Shown piece after piece: positions 6,464 to 16,066 of a DNA stretch of 64,000 nucleotides. The position numbers and the translations under genes are program-made. The stretch's first letter is position 1, and the number at the start of each line of letters is the position of its first letter. The notes under the pieces were generated by a model. The model did no database searches and was not told the origin of the DNA. It was given only the letters and a program-made list of their open reading frames with translations. Origin of the DNA: Paraburkholderia solisilvae (GTDB lineage: Bacteria > Pseudomonadota > Gammaproteobacteria > Burkholderiales > Burkholderiaceae); the NCBI RefSeq assembly GCF_902859875.1, contig NZ_CADIKF010000027.1, positions 34,183 to 98,182 of the forward strand, read 5' to 3'.

Positions 6464-9112
6464 ATGAAAACCTCCAGCCGTCAGCAGTCCCACGCAAACA
6501 TCCATTTCAATTCCGTTGTATCCGGTTTGAAGCCGATCACGATGGTCGTGCTATCGGTCTTCGCGGTATTGGGCAGCGCACATGCGGCAACCGCGCCAAT
6601 GTCCGAAGCAGCGAGCGCAAATGGCGGAGTCGCGTTCGATACGACTTTCCTGCGCACCGATCCGCAGCAAACCGTCGATGTCGCGCGCTTCGCAAAAGGC
6701 AATCTGGTTTCGCCGGGTGTCTACTCGGTCGACATCCTGGTGAACGACACGCGCGTTGCGCACGACGACGTGCGTTTCATTGCGGCCGGCAACGGCGAAA
6801 GCGCGCGTCCCTGTTTCAGCCGCAAGGCGCTGCAGGGGTTCGGCGTCGACTTTGCGAAGGCTGCAGCCGATACCGGTGCGAAGCACGACGTTGATGCAGC
6901 GCCGGCGGCCAATGCGGACGAGTGCGTCGATCTGGGAGCCATGGTGCCGGGCGCAACGGTTGAATTCGACTTTCAGGAGCAGAAGATTGTCGTGACCGTG
7001 CCGCAGAAATACATGCGCAATTCCGCGCGCGGCTATGTGCCGCCCGAAATGTGGGAGCAAGGCGTCAACGCGGGGTTCGTCAACTACAACGCGAACGCAT
7101 ACCGTACCGACGGCTCCGGCGTGCATTCGACGCAGGAGTATCTCGGCCTGAACGCCGGCCTGAACATCGGTGCGTGGCATTTTCGTCATCAATCGTCGGT
7201 GACCGCCGCGAGCGGCCAGCCGACGACGTTCGATAACGTGGCGACCTATGTGCAGCACGACGTCGCGAAGTTGCGCTCGCAAGTGACGCTCGGCGATGCA
7301 TACACGACGGGCGACGTATTCGACAGCGTATCGTTTCGCGGCGCCCAGATCGCGACGGACGATCGCATGCTGCCTGAATCGCTGCGCGGCTATGCGCCCG
7401 TTGTGCGCGGCACCGCGGAAACGAATGCGCGCGTGACGGTGCGCCAGAATGGTCAGGTGATCTACGAAACGACGGTGTCGCCGGGCGCATTCGAAATCAA
7501 CGATCTCTACGCGACCGGCTACGGCGGCAACCTGGACGTGACCGTGACCGAAGCGGATGGTCGCACGAAGAGCTTCACTGTGCCGTACGCATCGGTTGCA
7601 CAATCGCTGCGTCCGGGCGTAACGCGCTTTGCAGTCACGGCCGGCCAGCTGCGCAACGATTCGTTGCAGACGAAACCAAACTTCGCGCAATTCACGATGC
7701 AGCGCGGTTTGACGAACATGCTGACCGTATACGGCGGCGCGATCGTATCGAACGGATATCTTGCGGCGAACGGCGGCGCAGCCTTCAATACGAAATACGG
7801 CGCGTTCTCCGCGGACGTGACCGCGTCGCAAACGCAAGTGCCTGGACAGAACGCGATGCATGGCACGAGTCTGAGAATCGGCTACAGCAAGGTTATCGAT
7901 CCGACGGACACCAGCATTACGGTTGCCGCTTATCGTTATTCGACGGCGGGCTACATGAGCTTCTCGGACGCCGCGACGCTGCGTGACGCGGCGCTGCACG
8001 GCGGCGATCTGAACTCGGTGGATCGCGAGCGCGGCCGTGTGCAGGTGACGATCAACCAGAATCTGAAGGAGCACGGTAGCGTGTTCGTCACGGCATCGAC
8101 TCAGCACTACTGGAACCGTAGCGGCAGCGATACGTTTTTCCAGGCCGGCTATACGAACAGCTACAAGTACGGCACGTACAGCATTACGGCCGGACGCACG
8201 CGCAACTCGGATGGATCGATGTCGAATGAAATCATGTTGAGCACGACGATTCCGCTTGGGCATGCACAACATTCGCCGCTGTTGACGACGAATCTGTCGA
8301 AGACCGGGGATGCGTCAAACCTGCAAGCGAACGTGAGCGGCACAGCGGGTGAGCACAACCAGTTCTCGTACAACGCGTATGGCACATATGGACAAAACGC
8401 GGGCGCGGGTAACGGCAACGCAGGCGTGAGCGGCGTGTATCGCGCGCCGTATGCGCAGGTGACGGCATCCGCGAGCGCCGGTGCGAACTCGGCGCAAATG
8501 TCGGCTGGCGTGAGCGGCTCGATCGTCGCGCATCCGGGCGGCGTGACGTTCTCGCAGACGGTCGGCGATACGTTCGGGATCGTCGAGGCGAAAGGAGCGG
8601 AAGGCGCCAGCGTGAGCAGCGCGCAGGGCGTGAAAGTGAACCACAACGGTTACGCGGTCGTGCCGTACCTGACGCCGTACGGAATGAATACCGTCGATAT
8701 CGACACGAAGGGCACGTCGACCGACGTCGAATTCGAATCGACGTCCGGGCACGCGGTGCCGCGCGCCGGCTCGGTGGTGATGCTGAAGTACAAGACGGTG
8801 ACGGGCCGCGCGGCGCTGATTCAGGCGCCGCGGCTGGGTGGCGACGCGCTGCCGTTTGGTGCGGAAGTGGTGGACCAGAACGGGCGGAATGTCGGTGTAG
8901 TCGCGCAGGATAGCCGGATTTTCGCGCGCGGCCTGGAGGATAACGGCTCGCTGGTGGTGAAGTGGGGTGATGGTGCGGCGGAGCAGTGCCGAGTGGATTA
9001 TGTGCTGCCGAAATCGAGTGGGAAGGCGGACGCGGCTTATTTGTCGGTGCAGGGGCATTGTGTGGGCGCAGCGTCGACGCAGGCGAATGTTCACATGTCC
9101 GAGGCGAACTAG
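6464..9112 (+). CDS. Fimbrial outer-membrane usher (FimD/PapC family)
   Basis: An 882-residue protein, typical usher length. After an extended N-terminus and signal sequence (ending AHA near residue 42) come the N-terminal periplasmic domain (VAFDTTFLRTD, with SPGVYSVDILVND), the 24-strand pore with a plug domain, and C-terminal domains ending in a cysteine pair region (EQCRVDYVLP, GHCVG). Hallmarks include RGYVPPEMWEQGVNAGFVNYN and LPESLRGYAPVVRGTA. It receives chaperone-subunit complexes and secretes the fibre. Downstream lies the putative tip adhesin. Confidence 0.95.
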   Translation: MKTSSRQQSHANIHFNSVVSGLKPITMVVLSVFAVLGSAHAATAPMSEAASANGGVAFDTTFLRTDPQQTVDVARFAKGNLVSPGVYSVDILVNDTRVAHDDVRFIAAGNGESARPCFSRKALQGFGVDFAKAAADTGAKHDVDAAPAANADECVDLGAMVPGATVEFDFQEQKIVVTVPQKYMRNSARGYVPPEMWEQGVNAGFVNYNANAYRTDGSGVHSTQEYLGLNAGLNIGAWHFRHQSSVTAASGQPTTFDNVATYVQHDVAKLRSQVTLGDAYTTGDVFDSVSFRGAQIATDDRMLPESLRGYAPVVRGTAETNARVTVRQNGQVIYETTVSPGAFEINDLYATGYGGNLDVTVTEADGRTKSFTVPYASVAQSLRPGVTRFAVTAGQLRNDSLQTKPNFAQFTMQRGLTNMLTVYGGAIVSNGYLAANGGAAFNTKYGAFSADVTASQTQVPGQNAMHGTSLRIGYSKVIDPTDTSITVAAYRYSTAGYMSFSDAATLRDAALHGGDLNSVDRERGRVQVTINQNLKEHGSVFVTASTQHYWNRSGSDTFFQAGYTNSYKYGTYSITAGRTRNSDGSMSNEIMLSTTIPLGHAQHSPLLTTNLSKTGDASNLQANVSGTAGEHNQFSYNAYGTYGQNAGAGNGNAGVSGVYRAPYAQVTASASAGANSAQMSAGVSGSIVAHPGGVTFSQTVGDTFGIVEAKGAEGASVSSAQGVKVNHNGYAVVPYLTPYGMNTVDIDTKGTSTDVEFESTSGHAVPRAGSVVMLKYKTVTGRAALIQAPRLGGDALPFGAEVVDQNGRNVGVVAQDSRIFARGLEDNGSLVVKWGDGAAEQCRVDYVLPKSSGKADAAYLSVQGHCVGAASTQANVHMSEAN

Positions 9113-9195
9113 TCTTAAGCAGCGCGTCATCTCCTCATTTGATGGAACGGGATTGGTCGGAAATGCGGCGAAGTTTTTGCCCGATGGGAATAAAA

Positions 9196-10209
9196 ATGAA
9201 AAATTTCTTCAGTTGTCTGTTTAAGGTATTTTTGATCGTCACATTGGCTGGCGGGCCGTGCGTGTGTGTCGCGAGATATAACAACTGTACGGCGCCACTG
9301 CCGCTCACAGTCAACATCCCGTCGGTCAGCATTCCGGCAAAGCTGGCGGTGGGTCAGGCGGTGCCTGGTGCGCGCGCGGTGTTTTCCATTCCCATAACAT
9401 GTACGGAAAATCCAAACGGTGACTGGTTTGTCAGCGTAACCGCGTCGTCTTATACACTGGTGCCGGGATTTTCCGACGTATATACGACGGCTGGAATGGG
9501 GGGCGGCATTGGCTTCCGGCTACGCAATGCCGCTGGCACAGCGCTTACTGCTATCAGCAATACAAAGTCGAACGACACATTCGATTTTGGTCGCGGGCAA
9601 ACGGGCACAAATATCCTCGCGGGTAGCTTCGAACTGGTTAAGACGGCTGAGGGCGCCTCGGGATCCTTCTCATTCTCTGCGTTAGTTCATGTACAGGACC
9701 AGCAATACGCAAACGGTTCGGACGCGCCTAGCAGATTGAATTTTGCTTACACGCTGACGCCGACAAAGGTGCCGAGTTGTTCGGTATCGAACACCAACGT
9801 CGATGTAACGTTGCCCGCAGTAACAGCGTCGGCATTCAAGGGTGTGGGTACGACGGCCGGTGCGACTTCTTTCAGTATCGGTCTGGAATGCGAAGACAAT
9901 GCGAAACCGGCTATCACGCTAACGGATTCCAACATGCCGGCAAATCAAAGTACGGCGCTTACAACCGTGCCGACGTCCACGGCTAAAGGCGTCGGCGTGC
10001 AGATTTTGTACAATGCACAGCCGCTTCCGCTCGGTCCCGCCCCATACTCCTATACGGATAGCAACACGCCGGTCACAAACAGAATTTCGCTGGGTCCGCG
10101 ATCGGGAACCACGGCCCTTGCACTTCAAGGGCGTTATGTGCAGACGGACGCGACCCTGGTTCCAGGCACCATACGAGCGGTGGCGACGTTCATTTTGAGC
10201 TACAACTGA
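9196..10209 (+). CDS. Fimbrial tip adhesin, two-domain
   Basis: A 337-residue protein starting MKNFFSCLFKVFL with a signal peptide. An alternative start at 9187 adds three residues. It is about twice pilin length. The N-terminal part (about 30-185; NNCTAPLPL, PITCTENP) is probably the receptor-binding domain. The C-terminal part (about 190-337) is a pilin domain with a disulfide pair (PSCSVSN, LECEDN) and a terminal beta strand (ATFILSYN). As the last gene of the cluster it fits the single tip subunit. The ligand cannot be predicted. Codon use is AT-richer than its neighbours. Confidence 0.82.
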   Translation: MKNFFSCLFKVFLIVTLAGGPCVCVARYNNCTAPLPLTVNIPSVSIPAKLAVGQAVPGARAVFSIPITCTENPNGDWFVSVTASSYTLVPGFSDVYTTAGMGGGIGFRLRNAAGTALTAISNTKSNDTFDFGRGQTGTNILAGSFELVKTAEGASGSFSFSALVHVQDQQYANGSDAPSRLNFAYTLTPTKVPSCSVSNTNVDVTLPAVTASAFKGVGTTAGATSFSIGLECEDNAKPAITLTDSNMPANQSTALTTVPTSTAKGVGVQILYNAQPLPLGPAPYSYTDSNTPVTNRISLGPRSGTTALALQGRYVQTDATLVPGTIRAVATFILSYN

Positions 10210-10367
10210 GCGGCCTTCGCGCCAGATTCAGTCACTCAGCCACTTCATTCGCTGCGGGACAGGCGCGCGAGGCGTCCGACACGTGGGGGCGCAGCGTGTA
10301 TTATTCCTGTCTGCGTTTTTTCCAGAGTCGACATCAGCCCGCCCGCGCCGGAGACGGCACCGGGTTG

Positions 10368-10395
10368 TTGGCGCTCAGATTGTATTTGTCATAAT
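10368..10395 (+). promoter_or_regulatory. Candidate sigma-70 promoter of prfC
   Basis: TTGGCG (10368-10373) and CATAAT (10390-10395) are separated by 16 bases. The predicted transcription start falls at about 10401-10403, where the prfC ATG lies, so a transcript from here would be leaderless. Confidence 0.45.
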
Positions 10396-10402
10396 TGCAT
10401 TC

Positions 10403-12004
10403 ATGTCACTCTCCGAACTCCAACGCCGCCGCACGTTCGCGGTCATTTCCCACCCGGACGCGGGCAAAACCACGCTCACCGAAAAGCTGCTGCTATTCTC
10501 CGGCGCGATCCAGATCGCCGGCACGGTGAAAGGCCGCAAGAGCAATCGCTACGCGACCTCCGACTGGATGGAAATCGAAAAGCAGCGCGGCATTTCGGTC
10601 GCGAGCTCGGTAATGCAGTTCGAGTACGGCGACGCGGTGATCAACCTGCTCGACACGCCGGGCCACGAAGACTTCTCGGAAGACACCTACCGCGTACTGA
10701 CCGCGGTCGATGCCGCAGTCATGGTGATCGACGGCGCCAACGGCGTCGAAGCGCAAACGCTGAAGCTGCTCGAGGTATGCCGCAGCCGCAAGACCCCAAT
10801 CGTCACGTTCATCAACAAGCTCGACCGCGAAGTGCGCGAGCCGCTCGAACTGCTCGATGAAATCGAGCAGCATCTGGGCGTCGCCGCCGTGCCGTTCACA
10901 TGGCCGATCGGCATGGGCAAGGACTTTCAGGGCGTGTACGACATCCAGCGCGACCAGGTCCGCGTATTCCGCGCCGGTCAGGACACGCTCGGCGGCGCCG
11001 TCGAAACGCTGCAGGCCATCAGCCACGAAGAGGGCGAAAGCCGCTTCGGCTACGCGTGGACGAAAGCCAAAGACGAAGTCGATCTGATCACCGGCGCGAC
11101 ACCGACGTTCGATCGCGACGAATTCCTCGCCGGCCAGCAATCGCCGGTGCTGTTCGGTTCGGCGATCAACAACTTCGGCGTCAAGGAGATTCTTGACGCG
11201 CTGGTCGATCTCGCACCGCCGCCGTCGATGCGCATGACCGTGCAGCGTCCGGTTGAACCGAACGAGCCGAAATTCACCGGCGTCGTGTTCAAGGTGCAAG
11301 CGAACATGGACCTTGCGCACCGCGACCGCGTCGCGTTTATCCGCGTCTGTTCCGGGCGTTTCGAACGCGGCATGGCGTTGAAGGTCACGCGGTCGAACAA
11401 GATGTTCCGCGCAAACAACGTCGTCACGTTCCTGTCGCAACGGCGCGAGACCGTGAGCGAAGCCTATGCGGGCGATATCATCGGTATTCCGAATCACGGC
11501 ACGCTCAGCCTCGGCGATACGCTTACCGAAGGCGAAGACCTGCAGTTCGTCGGTCTGCCCTTCTTCGCGCCGGAAATCTTCCAGACGGTCGAGGTGGTCG
11601 ACCCGATGCGTGCGAAGCAGCTCGGCGAGGCATTGAAGCAACTCGGCGAAGAAGGGGCGATCCAGGTGTTCAAGCCGGTGGTCGGCGGATTGATGGTGCT
11701 CGGCGCGGTGGGGCAACTCCAGTTCGAGGTTGTGTCGCATCGTTTGTCTACCGAATATAAGGTTGACGTCCGCATGATGTCCGCGCGCTACAAAATGTCG
11801 CGCTGGGTCACCTGCGACGATGCAGGCGAACTGCGCCGCTTTATGGATTCGTACTCCGCCCGTATCGCGTTCGATGCATCGAATGCGCCGACGTATCTCG
11901 CGTCGCATATCTCCGAGATCGAAGTCGCGCAGAAAGCGTGGCCGAAGATCGTGTTCAACGAATTGCGCGAACGTTCGGGCGCGCCGTTTACCAAGGCGAT
12001 CTGA
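10403..12004 (+). CDS. prfC: Peptide chain release factor 3
   Basis: A 533-residue GTPase (Escherichia coli RF3 is 529). It recycles RF1/RF2 from ribosomes after termination. G motifs are visible: SHPDAGKTT (residues 16-24), DTPGHEDF, and FINKLDRE. The switch region (KGRKSNRYATSDWMEIEKQR) distinguishes RF3 from EF-G. ATG 10403 is chosen because MSLSELQRRRTF matches the family start, whereas an open frame continues upstream to 10283 without homology. No Shine-Dalgarno sequence precedes this ATG. Confidence 0.97.
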   Translation: MSLSELQRRRTFAVISHPDAGKTTLTEKLLLFSGAIQIAGTVKGRKSNRYATSDWMEIEKQRGISVASSVMQFEYGDAVINLLDTPGHEDFSEDTYRVLTAVDAAVMVIDGANGVEAQTLKLLEVCRSRKTPIVTFINKLDREVREPLELLDEIEQHLGVAAVPFTWPIGMGKDFQGVYDIQRDQVRVFRAGQDTLGGAVETLQAISHEEGESRFGYAWTKAKDEVDLITGATPTFDRDEFLAGQQSPVLFGSAINNFGVKEILDALVDLAPPPSMRMTVQRPVEPNEPKFTGVVFKVQANMDLAHRDRVAFIRVCSGRFERGMALKVTRSNKMFRANNVVTFLSQRRETVSEAYAGDIIGIPNHGTLSLGDTLTEGEDLQFVGLPFFAPEIFQTVEVVDPMRAKQLGEALKQLGEEGAIQVFKPVVGGLMVLGAVGQLQFEVVSHRLSTEYKVDVRMMSARYKMSRWVTCDDAGELRRFMDSYSARIAFDASNAPTYLASHISEIEVAQKAWPKIVFNELRERSGAPFTKAI

Positions 12005-12163
12005 TCGCCTGTCCGCAGGCCGCTGCGCGTACTTTCCCGTACGGCCGGCCCGCAAGAAATCGCGGTACGCGACGACTTCGCCTATCCTGTTGAAACACGT
12101 GCGGCGCGATGGTGATCTGCCGCACGTCTCTCAATCGAGGATTCGAGCATTCGAGGAGCGCCC

Positions 12164-14527
12164 GTGACCGTCCGCAATCTCGACGCACTGTTTCGTCCCA
12201 AGTCCGTTGCCGTGATCGGCGCGTCGCAGCGTCCGGGCAGTGTGGGCGCGATGGTCTGGAAGCGTCTGACGGAAGACGCTTTCACCGGCCCGATCTGGGC
12301 GGTCAACCCGAAATACGACACGCTCGATGGGCACAAAGCATTCGGCGACGTCGGCGATTTCCCCGAACCGCCCACTGTCGCAATCGTCTGCACGCGGCCC
12401 GCGACCTGGCCGTCGATCATCCATCGCCTCGGCGGCCATGGCACACGCGCCGCGATTATCGTCGGCGAAACCCGCGGCGACGAAGATCGCGTGCATCTGA
12501 AACACGCGCTGTCGGCCGCCCGCCCGCATCTGCTGCGCATCGTCGGACCGGCCAGCCTCGGCGTGATCACGCCCGCGTTGCACGCGCATCTCGGCGCACC
12601 CGCGTGCACCGTGAAACCAGGCGGCGTCGCATGGGTGTCGCAGTCGAACGCGCTGACCAATGCGGTGCTCGGCTGGGCCGCCGCGCGCGGACTGGGCTTT
12701 TCGCATGCGGTCGCGCTTGGCGATGAAGCCGACGTCGATGCCGGCGACGTGCTCGACTATCTCGCCAGCGACGCCGGCACGCGCGCAATCCTGCTCGAAG
12801 TCGACACCATCCACGCCGCGCGCAAGTTCATGTCGGCGGCGCGCGCCGCGGCGCGCAACAAGCCTGTGCTCGCGTTGCGTTCGGGGCGCGGCGATCCGGC
12901 CGACGGGTTGTACACGGCCGCGTTCCGCCGCGCCGGCATGGTGCGCGTCGATTCACTCGACGACCTGCTCGACGAAATCGAAACACTCGGTGTCGGCCGC
13001 GTCGCGACCAGCTCAGCGGCCACGCTCATTACCAGCGACCGCGGTGTCGCGGCGCTCGCATGCGACGCGTTTCACGCGGCCGGCGACACGCTCGCGCCGA
13101 GCTCGCAGCAGAACGCCAAAGCGATGAGCGATGCGTTGCCGCGCGTGACGCCAGGCAATCCGCTGCTGCTCGGTGGCGACGCATTGCCCGAACACTTCGG
13201 CGCCGCGCTCAAGGTGCTCGCCGATCAGCACGAAAGCGGCACCGCATTCGTTGTGCACGCATCGACTCACCGCGCGCCTGCGGAAGAGGTCGCGCGGGTT
13301 CTCATCGCGCATCAGCGCTACGCGTACCGCGGGTTGCTCGCATGTTTCTTCGGCGGTATTTCGCTTGCGACACGCGACGCGCTGCATCAGCAGGGCATCC
13401 CGGTGCACTCGACGCCCCAGCGTCTCGCCCGCGCATTCGCCCGTCTGGTCGACTACCGGCTTGGCCGCGAGTTGCTGATGCAGACGCCAGAGGGCTTGCC
13501 GGCGCGCGTGCCGCAAGCCATCGACGCCGCGCAGGCGCAAGCGTCGGCCGCGCTGAAGGCGGGCATCACGGAACTCGATGGCGACGCGGCCGCGCAGCTG
13601 CTCGCTCACTACGGTCTGGTCGCGTTGCCGGCGCAACGCGCGACCGAGCCTGCGATCGTCGAGGTCAAGATAGAACTGCGCGACGACGCGAACTTCGGGC
13701 CGGTGTTTCGCTTTATCGCGCCGTCCGAAGACGGCATCGCGCCGCCACTATGTGTGTACGGGCTGCCGCCGCTGAATCCGATTCTCGCGCGCGACATCGT
13801 GTCGAAGTCGGCTTACGCGCGGTATACGGACCCGGAGCCGGTGCTTGCCGCATTGACGTCGGTTTCGCAGGCGGTGTGCGACATTCGCGAGATCGTCGGC
13901 CTGTCGCTCGCGCTGCGTGTGATGAAAGATCGCGTGGCGGTCATCGAGCCGCACATCCGTTTGTCGTCGACACGCAGCCGCTTCGCGATCGTCCCGTATC
14001 CGCGCCGCTACGAGCAAACCTTCGACTGGCACGGCCAGCGCCTGACCGTGCGGCCGATTCGCCCCGAGGACGAAGACGCGCATCGCGAACTGATCGGCGC
14101 GATGACGCCCGACGATTTGCGCCTGCGATTCTTCGGCGCCGTACGCGGCTTCGACCATTCGCAACTGGCGCGGATGACGCAGATCGACTACGACCGCGAA
14201 ATGGCGCTGATCGCCACGGTGCCGCACGACGACGGTTCGACGCACACGCTCGGTGTGGTGCGCGCCGTGTCCGACCCCGATAACGAAACAGCGGAATTCG
14301 CGACCGCGGTGCGATCGGACCAGAAGGGCCGCGGTCTCGGGCGCCTGTTGATGCAGAGAATCATCGCGTATGCGCGCGAGCGCGGCACGCACTGGCTGGT
14401 CGGCGAGGCGCTGCGCGAAAATGCCGCGATGATCGGGCTCGCGAAAGCGTGCGGATTCACGGTGACATCGACCGACGATCCTGGCGTCGTCGGCTTCAGA
14501 CTGGCGCTCGATGAACCGGAACAATGA
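12164..14527 (+). CDS. Pat-like protein acetyltransferase with reduced ATP-grasp region
   Basis: A 787-residue protein starting at GTG 12164 with GAGGAG upstream. Order: CoA-binding Rossmann domain (about 1-130; SVAVIGASQRPGSVG), succinyl-CoA-ligase-like domains (about 140-440), a shortened ATP-grasp region (about 460-610), and a C-terminal GNAT domain (about 622-785; acetyl-CoA loop DQKGRGLGRLL). Pat enzymes acetylate lysines of acyl-CoA synthetases. The ATP-grasp part jumps from YGLVALPAQRATEP to FGPVFRF, lacking the GYPVVLK and HKSD segments expected between them. This is a finished ORF, not a frameshift. Confidence 0.85.
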   Translation: MTVRNLDALFRPKSVAVIGASQRPGSVGAMVWKRLTEDAFTGPIWAVNPKYDTLDGHKAFGDVGDFPEPPTVAIVCTRPATWPSIIHRLGGHGTRAAIIVGETRGDEDRVHLKHALSAARPHLLRIVGPASLGVITPALHAHLGAPACTVKPGGVAWVSQSNALTNAVLGWAAARGLGFSHAVALGDEADVDAGDVLDYLASDAGTRAILLEVDTIHAARKFMSAARAAARNKPVLALRSGRGDPADGLYTAAFRRAGMVRVDSLDDLLDEIETLGVGRVATSSAATLITSDRGVAALACDAFHAAGDTLAPSSQQNAKAMSDALPRVTPGNPLLLGGDALPEHFGAALKVLADQHESGTAFVVHASTHRAPAEEVARVLIAHQRYAYRGLLACFFGGISLATRDALHQQGIPVHSTPQRLARAFARLVDYRLGRELLMQTPEGLPARVPQAIDAAQAQASAALKAGITELDGDAAAQLLAHYGLVALPAQRATEPAIVEVKIELRDDANFGPVFRFIAPSEDGIAPPLCVYGLPPLNPILARDIVSKSAYARYTDPEPVLAALTSVSQAVCDIREIVGLSLALRVMKDRVAVIEPHIRLSSTRSRFAIVPYPRRYEQTFDWHGQRLTVRPIRPEDEDAHRELIGAMTPDDLRLRFFGAVRGFDHSQLARMTQIDYDREMALIATVPHDDGSTHTLGVVRAVSDPDNETAEFATAVRSDQKGRGLGRLLMQRIIAYARERGTHWLVGEALRENAAMIGLAKACGFTVTSTDDPGVVGFRLALDEPEQ

Positions 14528-14603
14528 CGCGACCAATCGCCTTTCAAATGGCTTCCGGTTGCGCCCGCATGATCTTAACGGCTACATTTTTTTGCGTCGC
14601 GCT

Positions 14604-14631
14604 GTAACCGGAACGCTCCGCCAGACGAACT
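14604..14631 (+). promoter_or_regulatory. ECF sigma-type promoter of the sigma/anti-sigma operon
   Basis: GTAACC (14604-14609), 16 bases, CGAACT (14626-14631), lying 82 bases before the sigma-factor ATG. The motif matches the GTAACC-N16-CGAA sequence recalled for Caulobacter SigF, whose gene is also paired with an NrsF-type anti-sigma. An identical site precedes the doxX operon at 17147-17174. Confidence 0.8.
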
Positions 14632-14712
14632 AACAGAATAATCGCGCGCGCTCTCCAAAGGCCGCGCGTTGGCAAATGAAGCACGCAAAAGGAGCTGCGC
14701 GAGCAACCGTCG

Positions 14713-15288
14713 ATGAGTCAATGCACCGAGGCATCCCACGCATACCCGGCGGAGGAACGGTTGCGAGCGCTGTTTGTCCGCTCGCTCGACGGCGACGCCG
14801 CGGCCTATCACGTGTTTTTGCAAGAGCTTGCGAGACATGTGCGTGCGTTGCTGCGCAAACGCCTGCCGAACCTGCGCGACGACGTGGAAGACCTCGTGCA
14901 CGAAGTGCTGCTCGCGATCCACAAAGGGCGCCACACATACCGGCGCGACGAGCCTTTGACGGCGTGGGTACACGCGATCCTGCGCTACAAGGTGGCTGAC
15001 TTTCTGCGTGCGCGTGCGCGGCGCGAAGCGCTGCACGATCCGCTCGATGATCTGCCGGAGCTGTTCGCCGAATCCGATATCGAGCCCGCGGAAGCGCGGC
15101 GCGATCTCGGCAAGTTGCTCGATCAACTGCCCGACCGGCAGAAGCTGCCGATTCTCCATATGAAGCTCGAAGGACGGTCGGTCGAGGAGACTGCTCGCGC
15201 GACCGGCCTGTCCGAACCTGCGGTGAAGGTCGGCGTGCATCGCGGGCTCAAGGCATTGGCGCTGAGAATACGTAGAGGGAAAACATGA
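14713..15288 (+). CDS. ECF sigma factor, SigF-like
   Basis: A 191-residue sigma-70 family protein. Region 2 lies at about residues 25-95 (LPNLRDDVEDLVHEVLLAIH, then PLTAWVHAILRYKVADFLR). Region 4 lies at about 125-185 (LLDQLPDRQKLPILHMKLEG and the helix-turn-helix SVEETARATGLSEPAVKVGVHRGL, here split). Its stop overlaps the ATG of the membrane anti-sigma (ATGA), so the pair is translationally coupled. The preceding GTAACC-N16-CGAACT site suggests autoregulation. In relatives this module answers oxidative or metal stress. That is recalled, not shown here. Confidence 0.93.
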   Translation: MSQCTEASHAYPAEERLRALFVRSLDGDAAAYHVFLQELARHVRALLRKRLPNLRDDVEDLVHEVLLAIHKGRHTYRRDEPLTAWVHAILRYKVADFLRARARREALHDPLDDLPELFAESDIEPAEARRDLGKLLDQLPDRQKLPILHMKLEGRSVEETARATGLSEPAVKVGVHRGLKALALRIRRGKT

Positions 15289-15926
15289 ATACCGACCGTC
15301 TGATCGCTGTTCTGGCTGCTGACGCTGCACCGGTCGGCCCGCATGTCGTCGAATGGCGTATCGCGTCCGCGCTGTCGATTGCGGCTTGCGGCGCGGTCGC
15401 GCTGCTGCTGCTCAGTTACGGCGTAAGAGCCGATCTCGCGGCACTCGTCGCGACGCCGATTTTCTGGGCCAAGCTGGCGTTCGCGCTGACAATGGCCGGC
15501 GCCGCGCTGGTGGCGACCGCGCGCCTGTCGCGGCCCGGCGTCGCTGTCGGGCGGGTGTGGGCGGCGCTCGTCGTGCCGGCCGCGATCGCGCTGCCGGTCG
15601 CGCTGGTCGTCTTGTGGCTCGCACCGCGCGATGCGCGCGCGGCACTGCTGCTTGGCAACACGTGGCGCACCTGCTCGCTGAATATCGCGTTGCTGTCGGT
15701 ACCGGGCCTGATTGCGATACTGGCGGTCGTGCGCAGTCTCGCGCCGACACGTCTGCATCTGGCGGGCGCGATGGCCGGACTGTTCGCCGGTGCGATCGGC
15801 ACCGCCGCCTATTGCCTGCGATGCCCGGAGACCAGCGTGCCGTTCTGGGCGACGTGGTATCTGCTTGGAATCGCGATCCCGACGCTGGTCGGCGCCCTGG
15901 TCGCTAAAAAGGCATTGCGCTGGTGA
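15285..15926 (+). CDS. NrsF-like integral-membrane anti-sigma factor (DUF1109)
   Basis: A 213-residue protein with a short cytoplasmic N-terminus and six predicted membrane helices (about 28-48, 58-80, 92-112, 122-146, 154-174, 184-206). The DUF1109/NrsF family holds the partner ECF sigma factor at the inner membrane and releases it on stress. The cysteines CSLN, CLRCPET lie in or between helices, where NrsF is reported to use cysteines for sensing. The ATGA overlap with the upstream sigma gene supports partnership. Confidence 0.88.
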   Translation: MNTDRLIAVLAADAAPVGPHVVEWRIASALSIAACGAVALLLLSYGVRADLAALVATPIFWAKLAFALTMAGAALVATARLSRPGVAVGRVWAALVVPAAIALPVALVVLWLAPRDARAALLLGNTWRTCSLNIALLSVPGLIAILAVVRSLAPTRLHLAGAMAGLFAGAIGTAAYCLRCPETSVPFWATWYLLGIAIPTLVGALVAKKALRW

Positions 15927-15928
15927 GT

Positions 15929-15949
15929 GTGAAGCGTGAAGCGTGAAGC
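15929..15949. repeat. Short tandem repeat, 7 bp x 3
   Basis: GTGAAGC is repeated three times between the convergent anti-sigma and sigma genes, just after the stop codon at 15926. No function is evident. Confidence 0.7.
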
Positions 15950-16066
15950 GTGCGGTGGGCTGCCCGGTTGGCCGAGTCTGCTAGTCGCATCACAAAACGG
16001 GGTTGAACGCGCCCGCACAGATGCTGGAGCGCCGTTGCGGTGTCGTGTCGCAGCGAGCGCGACGCG

